From Jejubacter sp036620675 (GTDB lineage: Bacteria > Pseudomonadota > Gammaproteobacteria > Enterobacterales > Enterobacteriaceae), in NCBI GenBank assembly GCA_036620675.1, contig JAZHEE010000006.1: a DNA stretch of 64,000 bases. The stretch is one strand, 5' to 3'. The translations under genes were made by a program, and so were the position numbers. The notes under the pieces are model-generated. The model was not told the DNA's origin and made no database searches. It worked only from the letters and a program-made list of their open reading frames with translations. How positions within the stretch are numbered: the stretch's first letter is position 1; every line of letters starts with the position of its first letter. Below are positions 59,901 to 64,000 of the stretch, one piece after another.

Positions 59901-60851
59901 CAGCGTGGCATCGGGAGCGATACGCACCGCATAAGGCAGCACGTTCAGTACCGGCCCGGTAGCGCACAGCGCCGCAGAGCCGATCCGGCGCATAAAGATA
60001 AAACCAGCGGCGAATTCAGCCCGGTTGCTAAGGCGCCCCAGCCACAGGGAGATCAGCGCCAGCGCCATATCGGCGCCGGAAAGCGACTGACTCTGGGCCG
60101 CCAGATGGCGAAAATCATCGCTATCGAAGACGACCTTGTGACGGATCAATTGGGTAGTGGAGCCCTGACCGCTCAGGGGCAGATCCGACAGCGATGCCGG
60201 CGGCGGAAGCTGACTTGCCTGTTCCGCCCAGAAAGCCGCATCGCGCTGCCAGGCAGGCGCCTGGCGGTAACGCTGATACTCCTCAACCACTTCCCGGAAC
60301 GGAATGAACGGCGAAGGCTCCGGCGCCTGCTGGCGGCGCAGCGCGGTATAAATATTGGCGATACGCCGGGTAATGGCGGTAAAGCTAAAGCCGTCCACCA
60401 CCATATGGTGATAGCGCTGATACCAGTACCAGCGCCGATCGCCAATGCGTAGCAGCTCGTGATGATAGAGCGGTTTGCCGCTGGCCAGACGCAAGTCCTG
60501 AGCGAGATCCCGTTGCATCCTCGTACGCGCCGCCGCAACAGGATCGTCACTGGCGCGCAAATCCACAATCCCTGGCTCATCAAAACGGAAATCGTCATCA
60601 ACCCACTGGATCGCTTCGCCGTCGCGCTCGCCAAAGCGCATCCGCAACGTATCCGCTTCGGCCATTCCGGCCAGAATCGCCTTGGTCAACAGCGCGCAGT
60701 CCAGCTCGCCGTTCAGCTCCACGTAGTGGGCCACGCTCCAGGCATTGGCCTGGGGTGAAAGTTGATCCGCCATCCAGATTCCGGGCTGGGCCGCCACCAG
60801 CGGCATCTCGTTTTGGGTAATGACGGGCGTAATGACCTCTGAGTCTGTCAT
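56928..60851 (-). CDS. entF: Enterobactin synthetase component F, EntF (NRPS)
   Basis: 1307 residues (E. coli 1293). Domain order: condensation (1 to about 430; active site HHMVVDGFS), serine adenylation (about 460-965; YVIFTSGSTGRPKGV, NLYGPTEA, YRTGDVARWLP, NGKLDRKALP), peptidyl carrier (about 975-1045; Ser in ALGGHSLLAM) and thioesterase (about 1065-1307; Ser in MGYSLGG). It joins dihydroxybenzoate to serine and cyclises three units. Adenylation needs YbdZ, encoded nine bases upstream. Confidence 0.98.
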   Translation of the reverse strand: MTDSEVITPVITQNEMPLVAAQPGIWMADQLSPQANAWSVAHYVELNGELDCALLTKAILAGMAEADTLRMRFGERDGEAIQWVDDDFRFDEPGIVDLRASDDPVAAARTRMQRDLAQDLRLASGKPLYHHELLRIGDRRWYWYQRYHHMVVDGFSFTAITRRIANIYTALRRQQAPEPSPFIPFREVVEEYQRYRQAPAWQRDAAFWAEQASQLPPPASLSDLPLSGQGSTTQLIRHKVVFDSDDFRHLAAQSQSLSGADMALALISLWLGRLSNRAEFAAGFIFMRRIGSAALCATGPVLNVLPYAVRIAPDATLMTLAADLAQQMKKLRRHQRYDAEQIQRDTGRVVDGEPLYGPVINLKMFDYRLDFDGIEGITHQLASGPVRDLEIALYLGEQGELSMEVLANNERYDAEVLARHIARLPRLLKQFAREPQLPCRQADVMLDDEKALIAQVNATERMLEPGTLSQYIARQARLTPDAPALADDDWQFSYREMRRQVLLLARQLIEQGVQPGDIVAVAQPRSVFLSLALQAIVEVGAAWLPLDTGYPDERLRMMLEDAAPRLMITDDRQAERFADLPGLTALRLTQPLDGEIDQAVPGISRSEHTAYVIFTSGSTGRPKGVMVGQQAIVNRLLWMQNHYPMGADDVVLQKTPCSFDVSVWEFFWPLMVGARLVMAPPEAHRDPQALQQLFARWQVTTTHFVPSMLSAFVAALNNEQAVGCCASLRRVFCSGEALPADLCREWQRLIGAPLHNLYGPTEAAVDVSWYPAYGEHLAAVTGSSVPIGWPVWNTGLRILDGDMQPVAPGIAGDLYLTGIQLAQGYLSRPDLTASRFIADPFAPGERMYRTGDVARWLPNGAVEYLGRSDDQLKLRGQRIELGEIDRVMQGLPDVARAVTHACVLNPGAASGGDARQLVGYLVSSSGAALDVGYLREQLQQQLPPHMVPVTLVQLEAFPLSANGKLDRKALPLPQLAQHSGGRAPEPGLERAVADAFARLLECEVNSAQDDFFALGGHSLLAMRLAAQLRSELRRPVTVGQVMVASTVEGLAGLLTGQDEEQASRAGFEALLPLRKTDGPTLWCFHPASGFAWQFSVLTRWLDPRWSIMGIQSPRPEGPMQQAASLDQVCERHLQTLRASQPHGPYYLMGYSLGGTLAQGIAARLRQAGEEVAFLGLLDTWPPETQNWKEKGANELDPAVLAEIEREREAFIAAQQGQGSDALFNAIEGNYGDAVRLLTSAHSVHFDGKATLFVAERTLLPGLEPQAAWAPWVGELAVFPVDCAHVDIIAPDAFSHIGPVLQQVLALD

Positions 60852-60860
60852 TCGTAACCT

Positions 60861-61076
60861 CTACTGAAGACGGCGGGAAACAAAATGGGTGGGCTGCAGA
60901 TCCTGCCAGTGGCTGTCGAGCCACTGATAGCATTGCTGCTGGCTCTGTGGACCGGTCACCGCATGCCACCCCACAGGTAGGGCACAGTGCGACGGCCACA
61001 GGCTGTACTGCATCAGATCGTTTGCGAGAATAAGAAATTGTCCTAAGCGGTCGTCGAAGGGATTATTGTGTTCCAT
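60861..61076 (-). CDS. ybdZ: MbtH-like protein YbdZ
   Basis: 71 residues with the MbtH core: NPFDDRLGQFLILAND, SLWPSHCALPVGW and the C-terminal WLDSHWQDLQPTHF. MbtH proteins bind and activate NRPS adenylation domains, here that of EntF. Ribosome site AGGAG. Lies between fes and entF, as in E. coli. Confidence 0.96.
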   Translation of the reverse strand: MEHNNPFDDRLGQFLILANDLMQYSLWPSHCALPVGWHAVTGPQSQQQCYQWLDSHWQDLQPTHFVSRRLQ

Positions 61077-61122
61077 GCCTTACTCCTGTCAATATCAAGG
61101 GCGCAGACGTGCCATAGTGCTG

Positions 61123-62343
61123 CTATGAGGATGGCGCCGCACTCCACAAAGCGCGCAGTCCATCGATCAGACCGCCCCGCCAGCAAAGCGCATCGTGCCC
61201 GCCTTCCACCTCGCGCCAGAAAAGTTGCCGCTGTGTTTTTTGTAATAAAGGCACCAGATGCTGATGCGCCTGGTGAATCACGGGTTCACGCAGCCCCGCC
61301 TCCAGAAAAATTTTGACCGGCTTCTGGCCGATAGCCCCTTTGCGCAGACTCTCTACCAGCCAGCCGGGGGTATCACCGTCGCCGCGATTCGGCCACCAGA
61401 ACGAGCCGGACTGGCTCAGGGCGCAGCCGAAGCGCTCCGGCCAGTGCAGGGTGGCATACAGGGCTGACAGGCCGCCGAAACTTTGCCCCGCCACCACGGT
61501 AGTTTCCGGGGCTTCCCGCCAGGCCTCGTCGCGGCGTACCAGCGGCAACAGCTCTTCCTGCACCGCCAGCCAGAAGTCGGGATTACAGGGCAGTTCGCGG
61601 CCGCGATGAACGTTATCGATAGCGTCGATCAACACATAAAGCGCTGGCGGCAGCTCGCCCGCCCGGGTCTGCGCCTGAAGCGCAGGCCAGACCGGCATGC
61701 TCTGCGCCCAGAACTGACCGTCGAGCAGAATGGCTAACGGTCGCTGCTGCGGGTTCTCTGCGCCGGTCGCAAAGATCCAGACGCGCCGCTGATTACCCAG
61801 ACGCTGGCTATGCCACTGAATACAGCGGGCCGGCAGCGCGGCGGGATGCGTCTCTTCCCAGCCTGGCTGGGCCGGCGCCAGAGGCAGATGCAGCGCCGAT
61901 ACCGGATGACCGCGCCCGCCGCGCCAGCTGTGGGGATTAAAAGGATCGGCGATGGCCTGAGGCAACAGCTTGCGCCAGCCTTCACGCAGCGCCTGACGAT
62001 CGGGAACCGCAGAGAGCGCCTCTGGTGAAAAATCCTGTTCGCGGTCAGAAGGAATCAGGCAGTAGCTGCCGCGCCAGGCGGCAGGCAGCCGGGTGTTCCA
62101 GCGCCAGACATCGGTGCCGGGTATCCGGCTCAGACTGACGGGCTGCGACCGCTGATGATGATCGGTGACGCCGGTAATATAGAGCCAGACGTGACGCACC
62201 CGGGAGCGCCGCTCGTCACCCGCCGGATCGCGCCAGAAAAAACTGACCATGCATTGCGTATCATCCAACGGCTCTACCGCAGGGATCCCCTGCTGCTGTC
62301 TTGCCTGCCACCAGGCTTCACTTCCGGTTACCAGCGCGTCCAC
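61123..62343 (-). CDS. fes: Enterobactin esterase Fes
   Basis: 406 residues from a GTG start (62343). N-terminal Ig-like enterochelin-binding domain (ITGVTDHHQRSQPVSLSRIPGTDVW) and C-terminal alpha/beta hydrolase with Ser in VVAGQSFGGLSALYA and His in VEGGHDALCWRGG. It opens the ferric-enterobactin trilactone in the cytoplasm, releasing iron. Divergent from fepA across a Fur box. Confidence 0.97.
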   Translation of the reverse strand: MDALVTGSEAWWQARQQQGIPAVEPLDDTQCMVSFFWRDPAGDERRSRVRHVWLYITGVTDHHQRSQPVSLSRIPGTDVWRWNTRLPAAWRGSYCLIPSDREQDFSPEALSAVPDRQALREGWRKLLPQAIADPFNPHSWRGGRGHPVSALHLPLAPAQPGWEETHPAALPARCIQWHSQRLGNQRRVWIFATGAENPQQRPLAILLDGQFWAQSMPVWPALQAQTRAGELPPALYVLIDAIDNVHRGRELPCNPDFWLAVQEELLPLVRRDEAWREAPETTVVAGQSFGGLSALYATLHWPERFGCALSQSGSFWWPNRGDGDTPGWLVESLRKGAIGQKPVKIFLEAGLREPVIHQAHQHLVPLLQKTQRQLFWREVEGGHDALCWRGGLIDGLRALWSAAPSS

Positions 62344-62398
62344 TAAAGCTTAACCCTATGTTAATCAAGGTAAAAAGAGAGTCAGATCGAAAATAATA

Positions 62399-62426
62399 GA
62401 TAATATTATTGATAATTATTTTCATT
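62399..62426. promoter_or_regulatory. Fur box: Fur box of the fes-fepA divergent promoter
   Basis: Overlapping GATAAT/ATTATT words end in TGATAAT-t-ATTTTCA (62410-62424), 13 of 14 matches to the Fur 7-1-7 repeat. It controls fes on one side and fepA on the other. Confidence 0.88.
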
Positions 62427-62517
62427 TGCAATAGCGTATTTCGGCGCAGCGGCCGGAAGACGCCGTCATGCAGGAAAAACAATAAATAAGCGCCTTACCG
62501 CCTTCCTCATCACCGGA

Positions 62518-62619
62518 ATGGTGGTCTTTGGCTGTATCAAAACAGGCATTAGCCTCCTTCCCGCTGGGGACACAGCAACGGTAAGGGTGGCAGAGAAAAG
62601 CAGGACTCTCGATCCATGA
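62518..62619 (+). CDS. 33-residue ORF overlapping the fepA start
   Basis: In the fepA leader an ATG at 62518 opens a frame beginning MVVFGCIKTGISLLPAG and ending KSRTLDP; its TGA overlaps the fepA ATG. The same frame stays open to the left edge of the leader without another start codon. Its own ribosome site is weak (ACCGGA). It may couple fepA translation, or be chance. An even shorter five-codon ORF lies at 62468-62485. Confidence 0.35.
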   Translation: MVVFGCIKTGISLLPAGDTATVRVAEKSRTLDP

Positions 62620-64000
62620 ACAAGAAGATTCAGTATTCACTGGCCATGCTGATTAACTTCAGTGTCTACGGTGGCGCACTATCGGCGCAGGCGGCAGACC
62701 CCGCCACGGCGGAAGAAAGCAGCGCCGACGCTTCTGGCAACGTTAGTCAGGGCGGCGTATCCGACACTGCCGGCACGGGCGATACCTCCCCGATTAGCGA
62801 CGAAGACACCATGGTGGTGACCGCCGCTGAACAGAACTTACAGGCCCCCGGCGTTTCCACCATCACCGCCGACGAAATTAAAAAGCGCCCACCCGCGCGC
62901 GACGTTTCGGAAATCATTCGCACCATGCCGGGAGTTAACCTGACCGGTAACTCCACCAGCGGCCAGCGCGGCAATAACCGCCAGATCGATATTCGCGGTA
63001 TGGGCCCGGAAAACACCCTGATTCTGGTGGACGGCAAGCCCGTCACCAGCCGCAACTCGGTTCGCCTTGGCTGGCGCGGCGAGCGCGATACCCGCGGCGA
63101 CAGCAACTGGGTACCGCCGGAGATGATCGATCGCATTGAAGTGATTCGCGGCCCGGCCGCGGCGCGCTACGGCAACGGAGCGGCCGGTGGCGTGGTAAAT
63201 ATCATCACCAAACGCAGCGATAAAACGTGGCACGGCAGCTGGAATACTTACTTCAACGTTCCCGAGCATAAAGACGAAGGCTCAACCAAACGCACCAACT
63301 TCAGCCTCACCGGTCCCATGGGCGACGCACTCAGCTTCCGCCTGTGGGGAAACCTCGACAAAACCCAGGCCGACGGGCGACTGATTAACGAAGGGCACCA
63401 GTCGGAGCGTACCGGCATTTATGCCGATACCGTTCCCGCCGGTCGCGAAGGGGTCATCAATAAAGCCATTAACGGCCAGCTGCGTTGGGAATTCGCCCCC
63501 ATGCAGGCGCTGGAATTCGAAGCGGGCTACAGCCGTCAGGGCAATCTCTACGCCGGAGATACCCAGAACACCAACACCAATGACCTGGTGAAAAAGAAGT
63601 ACGGTTCAGAAACCAACCGCCTCTATCGTCAGACTTACTCAGTCACCTGGACCGGCGCCTGGGATAACGGCGTCAGCACCAACACCTGGGCCCAGTACGA
63701 ACGCACCCGTAACTCCCGCCTGGATGAAGGTCTGGCGGGGGGAACCGAAGGACTCTTCTCCAGCGATGACTACGTGAATATCGATCTCAGCGATATCATG
63801 CTGCACAGCGAAGTGAACATCCCGTTCGACTTTCTGTTTAACCAGAACCTGACGCTGGGTAGCGAATGGAACCAGCAGAAGATGAAGGATAACGCCTCCA
63901 ATACCCAGAATCTGGCAGGCGGCGGGGTTAACGGAATCAGCGATAACCGCAGTCCCTACACCCAGGCCCAGATCTTCTCGCTGTTCGCCGAAGATAACAT
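62616..64000 (+). CDS. fepA: Ferric-enterobactin outer-membrane receptor FepA (5' part)
   Basis: About 461 residues are inside the window and the frame runs off the end. Signal peptide MNKKIQYSLAMLINFSVYGG...SAQA, TonB box DTMVVTA, plug domain (NLQAPGVSTITADEI; MPGVNLTGNSTSGQRGNNR; RGPAAARYGNGAAGGVVNI) and first barrel strands (EAGYSRQGNLYAGDTQNTN). Compared with the E. coli protein it has about 20 extra Ser/Asp/Gly-rich residues between the signal peptide and TonB box. It imports ferric enterobactin with TonB-ExbBD. Confidence 0.97.
   Translation, partial: MNKKIQYSLAMLINFSVYGGALSAQAADPATAEESSADASGNVSQGGVSDTAGTGDTSPISDEDTMVVTAAEQNLQAPGVSTITADEIKKRPPARDVSEIIRTMPGVNLTGNSTSGQRGNNRQIDIRGMGPENTLILVDGKPVTSRNSVRLGWRGERDTRGDSNWVPPEMIDRIEVIRGPAAARYGNGAAGGVVNIITKRSDKTWHGSWNTYFNVPEHKDEGSTKRTNFSLTGPMGDALSFRLWGNLDKTQADGRLINEGHQSERTGIYADTVPAGREGVINKAINGQLRWEFAPMQALEFEAGYSRQGNLYAGDTQNTNTNDLVKKKYGSETNRLYRQTYSVTWTGAWDNGVSTNTWAQYERTRNSRLDEGLAGGTEGLFSSDDYVNIDLSDIMLHSEVNIPFDFLFNQNLTLGSEWNQQKMKDNASNTQNLAGGGVNGISDNRSPYTQAQIFSLFAEDN

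Overview
This window is chromosomal DNA from a member of the Enterobacteriaceae. Gene order, protein lengths, small-RNA sites and regulator boxes follow the Escherichia/Salmonella/Klebsiella core between ybeZ (truncated at the left edge) and fepA (truncated at the right edge). It is not E. coli K-12: a Klebsiella-type methionine-salvage cluster (mtnBCD, mtnA, mtnK) is present, while cobC/phpB, ybeF, rihA/hscC, dsbG and fepE are missing from their usual E. coli places. The species cannot be fixed from the sequence. I see no prophage, insertion sequence, CRISPR array, rRNA or tRNA.

Layout. 1-3320: ybeZ-ybeY-ybeX-lnt (RNA processing and lipoprotein acylation). 3321-6910: the glutamate/aspartate ABC importer gltIJKL, with a sigma54-type promoter, a CA-rich GcvB target and the SroC small RNA. 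6975-7058: a 27-residue TisB-like peptide, then ybeL. 8003-19706: leuS-lptE-holA-nadD-rsfS-rlmH-mrdA-mrdB-rlpA-dacA-ybeD, covering translation, LPS assembly, replication, NAD synthesis, ribosome silencing and the cell-elongation machinery. 19800-24483: lipB-lipA, tatE, ybeM, crcB, an unknown 29-residue membrane peptide, cspE and pagP. 25036-30480: dcuC, rna, an unknown 50-residue ORF, a GntP-family transporter behind GntR-type boxes, rnk and uspG. 30581-36087: ahpF/ahpC under OxyR-type boxes, araE and kdgT (with a KdgR-type operator). 36248-41737: methionine salvage under two MetJ-type operators. 41778-45541: a COG0523 GTPase, ybdD and cstA, with an ERIC element and a multi-hairpin repeat between them. 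45725-46125: a chromosomal hok/sok locus whose hok is stopped by a UGA at the conserved Cys31 position. 46278-64000: the enterobactin locus (entH-A-B-E-C, fepB, entS, fepD-G-C, entF, ybdZ, fes, fepA), with Fur-type boxes at each divergent promoter and a chaB gene where E. coli has fepE.

How the genes work together. The ent/fep genes form a complete cycle: synthesis from chorismate (EntCBAE, EntF with YbdZ, EntH proofreading), export (EntS), uptake (FepA, FepB, FepDG, FepC) and iron release (Fes). The mtn genes with the YbdL aminotransferase form a nearly complete methylthioribose-to-methionine pathway. MrdA/MrdB/RlpA/DacA are the elongation and septal wall enzymes. The least expected items are the TisB-like peptide, the hok/sok fossil, a possible OxyR-driven short transcript upstream of ahpC, several unannotated micro-ORFs, and regulator boxes that assign physiology to transporters. 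Regulator consensus sequences and family comparisons were made from memory; no database was searched.
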